DNA of 64,000 bases, from assembly GCA_029582265.1 (NCBI GenBank), contig CM055819.1, positions 37,707,934 through 37,771,933 on the forward strand, in the 5' to 3' direction. This document shows, in pieces, positions 11,886 to 23,894 of this stretch. The notes under the pieces are model-generated. The model did not search any database and was not told the DNA's origin. It worked only from the letters and a program-made list of their open reading frames with translations. How positions within the stretch are numbered: the stretch's first letter is position 1; every line of letters begins with the position of its first letter. The translations under genes were made by a program, and so were the position numbers. This DNA comes from Zoroaster sp. YZ-2022. Taxonomy: Eukaryota > Echinodermata > Asteroidea > Forcipulatida > Zoroasteridae.

Positions 11886-12062
11886 AAGTGATGGGTTCAT
11901 TCACTAAATTAACCCTAACCCTCCAGGGTATTTGGGCTAGAACCCCTGCCAGACGCATCAGATTGCACGTTTGTCAAAGTGACTTGGCTGCAGATTGCAG
12001 CAAAGTGCAGCTGTGCATTTTGTTGCGTGTGGCAGTCAAGGCTGTATAGTGTGTATCAGCGG

Positions 12063-12410
12063 TAATAAATAATAATAATGTGTGGACTTATATAGCGCAC
12101 GTATCCACCAACCGAGTGGTGCTCAAGGCGCATATTATTACCCCTGCTCATAAGGCTCATAAATCATTCCTGAAACCATCCCAGCTCCCTGGGGAGTATA
12201 CAGCTCAATTGCTGCCATTACAGCGCATATAGGGCTAATCAACCAACTCTGCCCTCACATGTACCCATTTAACCCCTGGGTGGAGAGAAGCAATTATGAT
12301 TAAGTGTCTTGCTCAAGGACACAAGTGTCACGGCCGGGATTCGAACCCACATTCTGCTGCTAACACCAGAACTTGAGTCCGGTAAGCATAGACCACTCGG
12401 CCACGACACT
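12063..12410 (-). mobile_element. tRNA-Leu-derived SINE, copy 1 (minus)
   Basis: Reading the minus strand from 12410: AGTGTCGTGGCCGAGTGGTC (tRNA A box), an anticodon arm with CTCAAGT, then GGGTTCGAATCCC (B box), a body of about 250 bp, and a tail GTGCGCTATATAAGTCCACAC followed by ATT/AAT units to about 12063. The head matches a tRNA-Leu(CAA)-like gene. It is the same family as 18535-18890 in opposite orientation. Pol III transcribed and mobilised by a partner LINE (family knowledge). It gives rise to spurious short open frames. Confidence 0.88.
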
Positions 12411-13004
12411 CCACTGGTGGTGGTACAAGTACCTTGCAAATTCCATCAATATGCACCTGTAGATGCATCAAAAGTTGCTGGGAGGGTAGTAGGTTTTCTT
12501 GGTTGCTGAGAATTTAGTTGCTGGGAAGGTTTTGTTTGGCTTTGAATATTTGAAACAAAATATCATCACTGCCTGTTCTTTTTTATGTTTTCCTTTTGTT
12601 TACATTTTTTCTGGGTTTTCTGCTATTGAACTCAATTTTTTTTTGTTTATGGATTTCTTAATTTTCTTCTTTTCTTCTTTATTTTCTTCTTCTTTCTTTT
12701 GTTCCTCTTATTTACATTTTGTTTCTTTTTCAAACTTTGAAATAATCCATTGGGCCATACATGTAAAATGCATCATCCCAGACTGCACTATGAAAGTAGA
12801 GTGAAACCCGAGACATACCCTTCAGACCAGGGACCCAAAGTGGTTTGCCCAATTCCCCAGCACTTAGCTGGTTTGACCTCAATTTCCATCAGTATTGCTA
12901 CAAAGTGCACTAAGGCACTATATCCTCAATTTACCCTAAATGACACACCTAAGGTTACATAATCAACTGGACGGTAACTTACAAATGAAATTAGCAGTAT
13001 GGTG
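12411..13004. other. T-rich non-coding stretch
   Basis: Contains a pyrimidine-rich region (12580-12735, many TTTTCTTCTT words). No gene recognised. Confidence 0.4.
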
Positions 13005-13225
13005 TTTCAGTTTGTTTCAGTGAAGGATTCTCTTGTAAAATGCTGAATTTCAATGATGATCATATGCGTGGACGTCTTGACTCTTGAGCGCCGTTTTTTG
13101 AGACGCACAGAATTGTGGTCATCAGAAAATTGATGTTGGTATAATGACTCACCCAAAACTGTTAAAGTTGATGGGGGCACAGAAAATGTACCCAAGAAGA
13201 AAAACAGTTGAAATCATGTTTCATC
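13005..13225 (+). repeat. Diverged direct repeat, copy 2
   Basis: Partner of 11670-11885. Directly followed by another duplicated block (13245-13415). Confidence 0.7.
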
Positions 13226-13244
13226 TTATTCCAAATGGTTGTAA

Positions 13245-13415
13245 AATTGTTTTTAATCTTGAAAATAAAAATATTGTTTTCGATTTTTAAAATAAAATGG
13301 TATAATTTGGAGAAGCTCTGAAAACTTTTAATCAATATTCTTGAAAGACCAATAACATGGAAGGTGGTTAAATTTCTTGCAAAAAGTACTTTAAAACTTT
13401 GAAATGTGTAAAATT
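13245..13415 (+). repeat. Direct repeat matching 15185-15350
   Basis: Shared words include TGTTTTTAATCTTGAA, GAAGCTCTGAAAAC and TTCTTGAAAGACCAATAA. The two copies flank the inverted-repeat element at 13958-14835, so the original unit may have been longer and interrupted. Confidence 0.65.
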
Positions 13416-13957
13416 GGTGTTAACATTTTGTCAAATAAAAGATTTCTTTTCATAACCATGATATTAATGTTTCATTTTCTCAATAATTTTCCACTACTAT
13501 CGAAATAAACACAAATGAATTAAGTAGTCTTCGTTCGCTTCTTCTATAAGGAGTGTGTCCATTTTGAGGATCAGTATTTCTTAAAAAAATCATTGCAAAT
13601 GCAAAGCATTCATATATTTTGGTTTCCACAGACAACAGCTTGTTGACGGCATAGAACAATACAATCACAGATGTTCGTGAAAAGAAATTGAGGTCATGTA
13701 AATCTCTTACTGTAGTAAAATCAGTGGTTAAACAACTTTTTCCACTTTCAAAAGCACTAACTTTCCAGTAAATCATACAATTTCACTACAATTTTTATTT
13801 CTGTAACAAGCATGACTTAGATAATTTTATGCAACGGGTAATACGCCATAGTTTTCTAAGTTTCGAGAAATGCTAAGCCAAAGGTACATGTATGTAGTTG
13901 CGTCATTTCACGAGTGCAGCGAATTACGTACATGGACGGTAACTAGTACAATGAGTA
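13416..13957. other. Non-coding stretch ending in a target duplication
   Basis: No gene recognised. The last 8 bases (AATGAGTA, 13950-13957) are the left target-site duplicate of the next element. Confidence 0.4.
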
Positions 13958-14835
13958 GGGTTGTTCTTAAACCCCCTCGACCCCCACGACCCCCACGACC
14001 CAGGACCCCTCGACCCCACGACGTACGCTCATATAAACGAAGCACACGTACTCGCGGAATTCACTACCACCAGTGCAGTACGAATGTATGTATGTATTTC
14101 GCAATGCCCATGCGCAAGCATGTCGCATGGCTGGACGGCCTGCGCCAGAATCAAATTGTATCCCAAATGGGAACTTGTTTACGGCCCGAGTTCGAAAATG
14201 GCTAGCTCGCTAGCCTGTTGCGACGTTTGCTGCATGACGACCTGTCATCGCGAAATCAACGAATTTATAATGCTGCCACAAGCCAAATTATACCATTCCC
14301 GAGTAGATAATTTCATATTCTATCAAAAAAATTGCATACTTATGTCGGATTTTTCCTAGTTGGGTGAGGGCGCAGTTTTTGGCAACGTTCTTCCTTAGGA
14401 TATCGCTTCCAAGACGGCCGCATGGCTTTCCGGCATCCTGATTGGCCAATAAGCATTACATCACAAACTGGCATGCGCGCACAGCCCCGAATGTACATTT
14501 TACTTGGACGTGGAAAAAATCCCAACTATTTTGTCTGTCAACATTTTAGCAAAACATAATTATTTCTCATTTAATAACCTATTTTATATTATTCTATTTC
14601 AAAATTAGACTTTTGGAGGAGAAAAGGATTTAGTTATTTTCCCCAATTAACCTATTCGATCTTCGATCCTCCGGAGCTCCGTTTGTTCACGTTCAGTGGT
14701 ACGGGAGTGCAGCGGGCATTCTAATTGGGGCCGTATTCGAACACAGATTCCGATTTGGGATACGATATGATTCTGAGCGCGTACGTCGTGGGGGTCGAGG
14801 GGTCGTGGGGGTCGAGGGGGTTTAAGAACAACCCC
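13958..14835. mobile_element. Inverted-repeat DNA element with 8 bp TSD and a GC-rich core
   Basis: The left end GGGTTGTTCTTAAACCCCCT and right end AGGGGGTTTAAGAACAACCC are inverted repeats. The match continues through the CGACCCC-type run for about 70 bp and then in patches (GTATCCCAAAT near 14158 and its complement near 14755). AATGAGTA flanks both sides (13950-13957, 14836-14843). An 8 bp duplication fits hAT, Merlin or P superfamilies; the G-rich termini and long TIR do not decide between them. No transposase is encoded. The core (about 14100-14520) is CpG-rich, contains ATTGGCCAAT (two facing CCAAT boxes, 14440-14449) and a Cys-rich plus-strand frame starting MASSLACCDVCCMTTC at 14201. 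Confidence 0.85.
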
Positions 14836-14843
14836 AATGAGTA

Positions 14844-15184
14844 TGCACAATGCCAATGGTGCACACAGCCTATAATATTATATACACGTACGATCGGATA
14901 TCAAATAAGTTCACTAATTAGGTCACAAACTTCTAGGCTAAAATATTGGTAATTCAACAGACTTCGAAATAGAGCAATATATATTAGAAACATTAAATAA
15001 TCATTGGTTGTACTCACCTTCATTAAAAACACACGAAATTAGGAAATTTATGGTAATTTGGGTGACAATCACAGTCACATACACATGTATAATATAATAC
15101 GTGCATATGCACAGACTCTTGAGGGCGCTATTTACTTTGCTCTCACATCGAGATTGCTTTTCCACACTTGATCATGATCTCAAG
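14844..15184. other. Non-coding; possible 5' exon donor at 15012-15018
   Basis: On the minus strand GAAG/GTGAGTACAACC is a consensus donor that could end the untranslated first exon of the gene starting at 10823. No TATA or initiator could be fixed. Low certainty. Confidence 0.2.
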
Positions 15185-15350
15185 TTATGTTTTTAATCTT
15201 GAAGTGAACATTAAAATATTTTTTACATTTGTTTAATAAAATGATATAATTTTTAGAAGCTCTGAAAACCTTTAATTAACATTCTTGAAAGACCAATAAA
15301 GGTGATTGACATTTTTGCAAAAAGTAGGCCTACTTTGAAATGTTGAAATG
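15185..15350 (+). repeat. Direct repeat matching 13245-13415
   Basis: See the partner entry. Similar length, same orientation, moderately diverged. Confidence 0.65.
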
Positions 15351-17559
15351 TGTAGCAACATACTTCCGTTGATGGCCATAATAGTCTCTATGATAACGCA
15401 TTGAGTTCCAGCATCTTACAAGATAATCTTGCACTAAAACAAACTGCTGTTTTAATTTTGATACAATGAATATATGAACAACTTTTTGTTTCTTTTTGTT
15501 TTCTGATTGGATAAATTCAGAAATAATAACAATAAAATTGGAAGAAATAATTATTTTACCTGCACATTTTCCTCCAACACATATAACCAGTTTTGCCATG
15601 GAGGATGTCATCAGTAGTACCGTGGATGTTATTATATCTGCCTTTATTGTACTTTTGGTTAAAAAACAATTTTGGGTTAAAATATTAAAAAATCATGTGT
15701 TTGGAACAAATTGACCAAAAATATTGCTTATAGCGCAGTGGTATTTTAAATGTTTTCACATTTGAAGACACCATTTGTGCCAAATTTCATGGCTAACGGA
15801 CACAAAATAAGGAAGTTATGGGGGAATTTTTTTTTCTGACCAAATATTAGGAAAAATTACCAAAAAAGGGTTTTGCGCCACGAATGTTTTCATCGATAGA
15901 TTGTGTGAAACTGAACAGAGACAACACGGAGGGGGCACAATGACCCCTCTCCCCAGGTTTGAGAACGAACAAATCCCAGGCTTGATAGGGTTAATTAAGC
16001 GCAAGTTGGCCTTTTTAACGTCTGTTTCAGCTGCATGTTATGTATTGTTTTCTATGGGAGACTATGGAAGACAAAGACAAAGCAAGAAGCATTCGGACTA
16101 TGGACTAATGTTAACATGTGTCTCCAAAAGCCAAAAACATGCTAGGCCATATTTATTACAAGTTACCCAATCATGATCGGGTTTTTGATAGCATGTAAAC
16201 ACAAGGAAGTATAGGTTATGATTATGTAAAATAAAATATGTAGGGTTTTAATATGAGGTTTGTGGGAATGATGTGAGCACTTGGGCATCTCATTGAAGGA
16301 ACATTTACTATAGGGAGTTTGGGATGTGACTCTTGAGCACGCAAAATAAAAATGTCCATGGGTGAAGTCTGGTTTGAAAAGATGAAGTCCTGCAACTTCA
16401 ACGGTAACGATCATTGATGGACCTTGTTGATGACATTGCAAAGAATTGCATGGAGACGTCTGAACAGAAATATCATGGTAAAATCACGAATTTGTTGATG
16501 ACGTGTGTTTATAACAGTAGTCTCCCCTCCTCTGAATTGAAGGCCCTCCTTACACTGGTCTACAGCCAAAATGCTTCCGAAACAATTCAAACTTGACTAA
16601 TTATGAGTCACTGAGAATGGAAATGATGCTTAAAATTGTTGATTGGCTCTAGTTTTTAAGATGGTACCGTGTCAGACTACAAGAGGCAAGCCAAGAAGCG
16701 CAGAGTAGACACTGAATAACGACTGAACTATGAACTGATACATAGTAAGTGTTACATAAACAGGCCGGGCAGGTGACATAATATCAAGTGAAACAACCAT
16801 AAACACATGAAAAGACCTAGGTTTACAATTCATGATTAAAAATCTGCTATGTACATCAAAATCCATAATAAATAGCACATTTATCTCCGAAGCAGACAAC
16901 TTTAAAAACAATTGTTGACCAGTGTTATTAACATGGTCACATTGAGGAGCGGGGAAATTTTCCACGCGTACCATGCTTTCAACATTTCTCACGACTACCC
17001 CTCCCCCTCAACATTTCTCACACATACCCCCACCCCTCCCTTCGTTGAGTGTTTTGACTGATCGAGGTGTTCAACTTTTGCTAAGTGGTAAATTGTAGGC
17101 CCACTCCCATTAGTTTGTGTATGCTATGCATTCCACTCCATTATAAGTGTCTTTTAATGATTACACACTTGTTTGCGGGACTTTTGTGTTTGTTAGGTCG
17201 GTAAATTTTACCGAAAAGTTTGTTTGTTCCTCTCCCCCCCCCCCCGCAAACTCTAAAAATACTGCACTGGCAAGTCGAAAATAATTACCATATTGACACA
17301 TGACGTAAATGATTACGAAGGTATGTAAAATGACTATAATTATGAACTACGTATTAAAACTGTAGTATAAGGAATAACAAATGAAGCGTTGGCGAGTCAT
17401 GATTGTAACACTTGTAGCAATTGGTATTACGGATGCACGTCACTAAATAACAAGAAATGGTGACCAAATTCATATGCTGTAAATTATTTTGTCCACAATT
17501 ATATTCGTTTGAGTGACTGTATAAAAGTGGTCCAATATCATGACCTTGGTTCGTTGACT
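15351..17559. other. Intergenic DNA, no supported gene
   Basis: Several short frames on both strands have no motifs. C-rich runs occur at 16995-17040 and 17236-17252. Nothing else is recognised. Confidence 0.4.
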
Positions 17560-18260
17560 TCTTTGAAAATGTGAGTATTTTTATATTGTTGCAAATCCAG
17601 CGGCCAGGTCCATGAAAATTTCCAAAATGTTTGTGTTTGACAACAACTGCTTAATGATCGGTCAGACCCGTGGCATTATTATACATTTCTTCAATTTGAT
17701 CACACATGGTAGGAGACATAACGATGTAGTAAATTCTACTAGGTTGTTTAGTCCCATGATGAAAATGTGTGTATCCAGGAATGTTGGGGTAAAGTTTGTG
17801 CGAAATATCAGAAAGATTATTTCATGTAGAAGGTTAGAGAATATAAATTTACTTGTATCCTTTGTGTGTTTGTTGTCGATGTTGCAATCAAAATCCCCTC
17901 CAATAATCCATTGTTAGTTTTCATTAATACGTTCCAACATATCATTGAAAAATCCAACTCTGAAGTAAACTGCATTGGGGGCGTAAACAGAAGCAAGGGA
18001 AACATTTGTTTTCATTCCGCATAATATCCCCATGAATCCATCTACCTTTTTGGTAGATGGTAATATTAGTCAAATGTAATCCACATTTGTTAGAAATGAA
18101 AATAGCTACTCTTTTAGAATGGCGGGTACCGTGACTAAAATGAATTTCTCCTGCCCACTGTTTACGCCACAAACATTCGTCTTCCTGCTCACTATGATTT
18201 TTTTTGGATAAGAGCAATGTTTAAAATTATCTCTCATCCCATTTGCATTTGCATTAGCGT
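17560..18260 (-). pseudogene. LINE endonuclease remnant (L1/Tx1-like)
   Basis: Minus-strand readings in shifting frames give SEQEDECLWRKQWAGEIHFSHG, GVAIFISNK-like text, GGDFDCNIDNKHKG (the GDFN-type endonuclease motif, near 17870) and, near 17650, a SDHKAVVVK motif followed by GPGRW. These are in the order expected for the C-terminal half of an APE-type endonuclease of an L1/Tx1-group non-LTR element. Frameshifts and stops make it non-functional. It lies just downstream, in the same orientation, of an ORF1-like tail (18900-19290). Confidence 0.6.
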
Positions 18261-18534
18261 GTTAAAGTAAATCATAGTGGAGATGAAATGTAAACTGTCC
18301 ATAAAAGTCAGAGAGAAAGAAAAAACTTACTCAAAATAAAATACTTTATGTAGATGTATTTCTGCCGCGTCCTCTTCCTCTTTGACTTGTATTCTGGGTT
18401 CTTGATCGTGGGAGGGGTCCATTTCCTTAGAATCATATTCTTTCTCGTACTCCATGTCAGACATTATGTTGGTGATTTTCTTCGTCATCTTCGGTGTTCT
18501 CGTTTCCTTGTTTCGACCGTTGCCGTCTTCTCTG

Positions 18535-18890
18535 CAGTGTCGTGGCCGAGCGGTCTAGCTTACCGGACTCAAGTTCTGATGTTAGCAGCAGAATGTGGGT
18601 TCGAATCCCGGCCGTGACACTTGTGTCCTTGAGCAAGACACTTAACCATAATTGCTTCTCTCCACCCAGGGGTTAAATGGGTACCTGTGAGGGCAGAGTT
18701 GGTTTAGCCCTATATGCGCTGTAATGGCAGCAATTGAGCTGTATACTCCACAGGGAGCTGAGATGGTTTCAGGAATGGTTTATGAGCCTTATGAGCCTTA
18801 TGAGCAGGGGTAATAATATAATGCGCCTTGAGCACCACTCAGTTGGTGGATACGTGCACTATATAAGTCCACACATTATTATTATTATTC
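18535..18890 (+). mobile_element. tRNA-Leu-derived SINE, copy 2 (plus), nested in a LINE
   Basis: The head AGTGTCGTGGCCGAGCGGTC carries the A box (18543-18553). The anticodon loop reads ACTCAAGTTCT (CAA anticodon, Leu-like). The B box GGTTCGAATCC lies at 18598-18608, and the acceptor-stem complement GTGACACT follows. The tRNA part is about 80 bp, then a body of about 250 bp ends GTGCACTATATAAGTCCACAC plus (ATT)n. Flanks TTCTCTGCAG and TTCTCTTCAC look like a diverged target duplication. The element lies inside the ORF1 tail of the minus-strand LINE remnant. A standard tRNA finder would score this as a tRNA pseudogene. Confidence 0.9.
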
Positions 18891-18899
18891 TCTTCACCT

Positions 18900-19290
18900 T
18901 TTCTTGTCTTCTCTTCGCTTTTTCCTGTCTCCTCTTCGCTTTTTCTTGTCTCCTCTTCGCCTTTTTCGGTCTTCTCTTCGCCTTTTTCGGTCTTCTATTC
19001 AGAATTGATTTGCTCATTCTCCATTGTTTTTGGAGAGGTTATGTTGTCGTCGATTTCTTCACCTCTGCTAGCTTTTTCCACCCCATCTTCTTGTTCATCA
19101 CCGTCGTGCATGCTGTCTGGTTCGTCTTCGCCAGAACTTGATGACGAAATGTCATCATTGGGTATTACGTTGACAGGTGTTTGTTGGTCCTCGTGGTTGT
19201 CTTCTTGTTCGTGCCAGGAAGCTCTGTTGTCGTAGCTGCCGTACACGAAACATTGACCTCGTATTGGGCAATCTCTAGCTGGTTTCATTG
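18900..19290 (-). pseudogene. LINE ORF1 C-terminal tail (L1/Tx1-like)
   Basis: Minus-strand frame from 19288: CPIRGQCFVYGS, an acidic segment (SSSSSGEDEPDSMHDGDEQE), then after a TGA a run of KTEKGEEKT-type repeats. It ends at the SINE insertion. Beyond the SINE the minus strand continues with Arg/Lys-rich text to about 18300, then the endonuclease remnant. A nucleic-acid-binding ORF1 with acidic and basic tail is typical of L1/Tx1 LINEs. The assignment relies on position next to the endonuclease and on composition. Confidence 0.45.
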
Positions 19291-20141
19291 CATAAACGTT
19301 GATTCAACACTTTAGTTCTAAGAGTGCACCATTCATAAATAGTTGCCGTTTTGAAAGGTCCTGCAAACGCCCGCAAGATTTTTACTGAAAGTAGGAGCTA
19401 GGGTTAAATACGATCCATATACCAATTTATGCCAATTTACTACGGTCAACCAAAATATTATCCCAGACGTATAGGTTATCGAGATTTTATATGGAACCTA
19501 CTGCTCGCGGAGAATCATTTTGGGTGACTATATTATTGTTGGGCAAATATCGTAAATGCGAACTCTATTCTGCATGATTTGTGTATAATTGTAAATGATT
19601 TTATATTTGCACCTGCCTCGTAAATACGTAGACAAACTGACCTGCTATGTTATGTTATAATCAGTGTACAGTGTACATTATGATGCATTTTTTACCAAAA
19701 GTGAACAGTTTTGAAAAATCAAGTTATCACACCTCTTTTGGCCTCTAGCAACTCAGTTTATGGAAAGTTATTTAAAAAATTGATGCAGTGCTTGACCTTT
19801 GAAAATATAATGTTGCTCCTTTATGATGCTACTTTTTGATTATTCTAAAGAGAAACTATCATCCTTGGATGCCTATATACTGCAAGGTTTGCCAACCTGT
19901 CAAATTCAACTTAACTATACGCCACCATTGACTATCCGTCTTAGCACATATATTTATGTGTATACCATTGCCATGTCTTATGTCAACTCGTCAAGGATTC
20001 ACCCACTTTAATTTGTGTCTTTAGTTTTGTATTTCTGCTCACACACCTCGTACGCATAAAGACCTAGCCATTTGTTCCCCGATGACTGTGAATGTACAGA
20101 CCACGCCCGTCCTATGCATACCACCACACCAAGACTGACCC
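19291..20141. other. Non-coding flank of the Harbinger element
   Basis: No gene recognised. Ends at the left TTA target-site copy (20142-20144). Confidence 0.4.
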
Positions 20142-20254
20142 TTATGGTGTCCTCACACCATAGCGTATGCTGAAACCTATGAGTTGCGTGTAAAAATATT
20201 TTTATACGCACCAAACGCAACCCAAATCAACAATTTTGTCAATTTCTAACATAT

Positions 20255-20495
20255 TCAACCTATGGGTTGCGTGTGAGTTGCGTGTGGGTTGCGTGTGAGT
20301 TGCGTGTGGGTTGCGTGTGGGTTGCGAATTGACCTTATGATCCCCCAATATCTGCGATCACCTGCGTACGAGTTGCGTGCGAGTTGCGTGTGAGTTGCGT
20401 GCAGAACTTACGAGTTGCGTTTGAGTTGCGTTCAAAACTTACAAGTTGCGTTGGACCTGCGTGCTAGTTGCGTGCTAGTTGCGAATATCGCTCAC
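20255..20495. repeat. Left subterminal GTTGCG array of the Harbinger element
   Basis: About 18 copies of a 10-12 bp unit, GAGTTGCGTGTG or GGGTTGCGTGTG, some spaced by unrelated bases. At the right end the complement (CGCAAC, CACACGCAACT) occurs at 23895-24400. Subterminal repeats in Harbinger elements are known or suspected binding sites for the Myb-like protein. That role here is inference. Confidence 0.85.
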
Positions 20496-20568
20496 GTGAT
20501 AAAAACCGATAAAAGCGGAGCCGATTCAGTATTTTCTTCAGTACTGATTTGGTCATCGAAGAGTCAAC

Positions 20569-22291
20569 ATGGGAAAAGCTACCAAGAAATCAGATAAAAG
20601 TGACCCCAAAAGTGATGTCAAAACTACTGAAACAGCTTCCCGTGGCCGTGGCCGAAGAAAAGCAGCAAGAGGAAGAGGTGTGCCGCCTGTTGATGCCGCC
20701 CCTGCCCTCCCCAAGGCCCCTACCCGATCCAGGTCCCGGTCCAGGTCTCCCAGGTCTCCAACTCCTCCTCCTAGAGAACCATTGACTCGTGACTCCTCCA
20801 ATTCATCACATCATTCAAATAATGCAGCAGTCATTGCTTCTGATGAACATGGCTCTGGTTCTCTACCCAAATCCAAGAAGAAGAAGGTGCCCAACCCCAG
20901 CAAGCCCAGGAAAATCAAAGAATCTGCTACCATCAGCGAGGCCAGAGAGATTCTGATGGTTGAGTGGCTGAGGGAGAACCCAATGGTGTGGAATCCCAAA
21001 CTCAACACCTACAAAGACACTGGCAAGAGGCTGAAGAGGTGGGAAGATCAGGCCCAGGTGCTGGACCCTTCACACGATGAGATCAAAGATGGCGCCCACT
21101 TGCAGCGATGGTTCCGGTCCTTGCGTGACATCCATGTGAAGCTTGACAAAAAATCAAAGAGCGGTGCTGGTGCCAGGGAGCTGACTTCACTGACCGAGAG
21201 GGAGACGTGGATCAATACCCAATTCACCTTCCTGAAGGGCATCATTCGGCACCGCCGTGAGCCCCTCGTCAGTGTCCGGACAGCTCTCCAGAACACCGGA
21301 GGAGACCTCACGGCTGCCGAGGCTGCGTGCGCCGAAGAAGCTGCAGATGGAGCCCCCGGTGATACCACCCCTGACCTGGAACTCCCATGCACCTCCAGGG
21401 TGGCAACCAAGCGCAGCCTCGACGCCGCAGACAGGTATGCATATCAAACCTTAATTGTACATATTGTCTATATATTTTACTAGTTCTATGGATATTTATA
21501 CTATGTATACTTTATCTGAAATAAATGAATATTATATTATATTATATTATTATTATTACAGGGCAGCTGTAGAATCCCTCCAGAAGAAGGTCACGGACTC
21601 CACTGACCTTCTGAAGGAGCTCGCCGCCAAGCCAAAGGACCAGCCCACCAACGAGAGAGAGGTGTTTGGACAGTATGTCCACAACAGCCTCCTCACCATG
21701 TCTAAGGCCCGCTTCAAGAAGTCCAGGCTGGTGATGAACAAGCTGCTCACACAGTTCATGGAGGAAGATGCTGCCGAGTCGGAGTCGGAGGAGGAGGAGG
21801 AGGAGGAGGAGGAGGAGGAGGAGGAGGTAGATGACATGCAGTCGAGGTCTGATCGCCGACCCGGTCACCAGGGAGCCAGCACCAGCACCCACATACCAGG
21901 TCGGCCGATGTCCACACCAGCCCCCGTCTCCTTTGGTGCGTGTGTGTACCCTAACTACCAGCCTCCTCCCCACCAGTGGCAATCCAACCCTCCACAAGGC
22001 AGTGTCTGGGACTCCATGAGCACTGACTACATGAGCAGCTATTATGCACAGCCAGTCTTCAAACAGCAGCAGCAACAGCAGCAACAGCAGCAGCTACAGC
22101 AGCAACAGCAGCAGCAACAGCAGGAACAGCGCAAGCAGCAGCAGCAGCAGACAGACACCAGCCTGTGCAACCGCTTCAACATGTCCTCACTCCTCGGAGG
22201 GTCTCAAGCTCCGAGTCCAGCTTCTGAGGATCAGGAGGATGGTGATCTGCTGGACACTCCAGTAACAAAGACACCAGTTACACCGAACTAG
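20569..22291 (+). CDS. Harbinger MADF/Myb-like DNA-binding protein, two exons
   Basis: Exon 1 is 20569-21434, intron 21435-21561 (127 bp; ACAG/GTATGC and TATTATTACAG/GGCAGC), exon 2 21562-22291 (TAG). The join is in phase 2 and gives 531 residues. In order: Arg/Gly- and RS-rich basic N-terminus (RSRSRSRSPRSP, about 53-64), basic KSKKKK patch (about 102-106), a MADF/SANT-like domain (about 122-225: EWLRENPMVWN, then YKDTGKRLKRWEDQA, WFRSLRDIHVKL, WINTQFTFLKGII), a Glu run coded by GAGGAG repeats (21785-21827), and a Gln run coded by CAGCAA repeats (22063-22151). The start ATG has an AACATGG context. In this superfamily the protein binds transposon ends and brings the nuclease to them. The frame is intact. 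Confidence 0.85.
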
Positions 22292-22428
22292 GACTGCTTT
22301 AGGATTCAGGACTGCTTGCTCTAGGAGTACTTAGTGTTTTAGGACTGCTTTAGTTTTCTACTTGTGTATTTTTTGGCAGTGTTGTGTTATGTTGTGTTAT
22401 GTTGTGTTATGTTTAAGTTGATGATATA

Positions 22429-22434
22429 AATAAA
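22429..22434 (+). terminator. AATAAA polyadenylation signal of the MADF gene
   Basis: AATAAA about 140 nt past the TAG of the MADF gene, followed within 20-40 nt by a GTGTGTGTGT GU-rich element. This is the classical layout of an animal poly(A) site. Confidence 0.6.
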
Positions 22435-22568
22435 AAGTTATAACATGTTTAAATTGTGTGTGTGTGTTTGAGATTTACTTTCATAAAGACAAAAACACAG
22501 ATTAACAACAATACAGTATATACATCAATCTCACTACAACAACAGTCACTACAACAACACAGGTTCCT

Positions 22569-23827
22569 CTAGATCATGTTGTTTTGCCAGGGAACAGCAC
22601 CTGCCTCTGAGTTGACCCAGTGCTTGAGGAGGTTCCTCTGCTTCTTTCCTTTCTTGGTTGCAGTGTTTGGCCCAACAACTACCTGGGTGTCCAGCATATC
22701 CCTTCCATCTCTCCAGGCTCCAGCGATGATGACATCGTTGTTCTCCACACGGTCGAGCTGCTGATTATGTAGACCAGGGTAGCGTATCCTCATGAGATTG
22801 TGCAGGCAAATGCAGGTTTTGGTTACGAGCTTGACATTTTCTGGAAGATGCTGCATGGTGCCAAGCATAACCTGGAATCGGTTGGCTAGGATGCCAAAGG
22901 CATTTTCCACAACCCTCCTGGCACGGGAAAGCCGGTAATTGAAGATCCTGTGGTTATCATCCAGACCACGGAGTCCGTAGGGCTTCATCATGGTCTCTCT
23001 GAGGGCGAATGCATCGTCTCCGATGAAGTAGTAGGGTACATCCTGGGTGTCATTGGGTAGAGGATCTGGTCGTGGAAATCCGATGTTATCCCCTTCCACA
23101 TATTCCTTCAGCTCGCAGTTGTTGTAGATTTGGGCGTCTGATGAAGAACCTAGACCACCCAAGTCTGCCCAGATGAATTTGTAATCAGCATCTACGAGGG
23201 CCAGGAGCACCACAGAGTAGAACCCCTTGTAAGTGTAATACATGGATCCACTGTTGGGGAGACACCTGCATGCCACGTGCTTCCCATCTAGGGCCCCACA
23301 TGTATGGGGAAAGTTCCACCTCTTCATGAAGTTGTCTGATATGGCACGCCATCCCTCAGGAGTGGTGGGGCAGGTCATCACCTCGTCCAGGTACTCATCA
23401 ATGATGGCTTGGCAGACCTCACGGACCACGACTGAGATGGTGTTGTCTGGTACCCTCCATCCGTACTGCATGTCGGAGTACTTGGTACCCGAGGCCAGGT
23501 GCCGCAAAGTGACTGCCAGCTTCAGGCCAGGGTCCAGGGGCAACCTGTGCTTGGTGTTTTGCTTGGTGATGCGAGGACCAACTCTCCGTAGCAGCTCATC
23601 TCGGGGGGCATCCTCATGAAGTTCTTGAATGCACCTTGGTCCTCGTTCCGAAGCTCCACCAGAAGCTGGTCGTAGAGACCAAAGTCAAGGCGCCTGCTAA
23701 TCCATGGTCTAACCCACACTCTTCTTCTTCTTCTTCTCCCCCTTCTGTTTATTCTATTCTGTATGTGTTGGAGTGCTAAATTGACCAGATTAAACTGATG
23801 TCCAATAACAGCAAGAGGTAGCTCCAT
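22569..23827 (-). pseudogene. Harbinger DDE nuclease (transposase), one frameshift
   Basis: The long minus-strand frame 23543-22569 (324 residues) covers the catalytic domain: GALDGKHV (D86), WADLGGLGSSSDAQIY (second acidic site, D127 or D135) and RARRVVENAFGILANRF (E213), the DDE_Tnp_4 signature, then a Lys-rich C-terminus. The N-terminal part is in another frame (from MELPLAVIGHQF at 23827; Arg-rich patch RGRRRRRRVW; DQGAFKNFMRMPPEM), with the junction at about 23605. Immediately after PPEM the reading resumes in the catalytic frame as ELLRRVGPRITKQNTKHRL. A short indel is the simplest cause; no splice sites are seen. It is convergent with the MADF gene and shares the short region between their 3' ends. 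Start choice is tentative, since an upstream ATG exists at 23917. Confidence 0.8.
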
Positions 23828-23894
23828 GTTGTCACCTCGGAGGTCCACCAACAACTGACACCGATCTAGAAAAGGCGCACTATTTATACCATTT

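Noticed and set aside
14340..14525. Basic Cys-containing minus-strand frame resembling a THAP-type zinc finger
   Set aside because: Cys/His spacing does not fit THAP and the frame lies in the GC-rich core of the inverted-repeat element.
18535..18620. Functional tRNA-Leu gene
   Set aside because: A and B boxes and anticodon loop are present, but the sequence continues into a SINE body and ATT tail, and a second diverged copy exists at 12063-12410.
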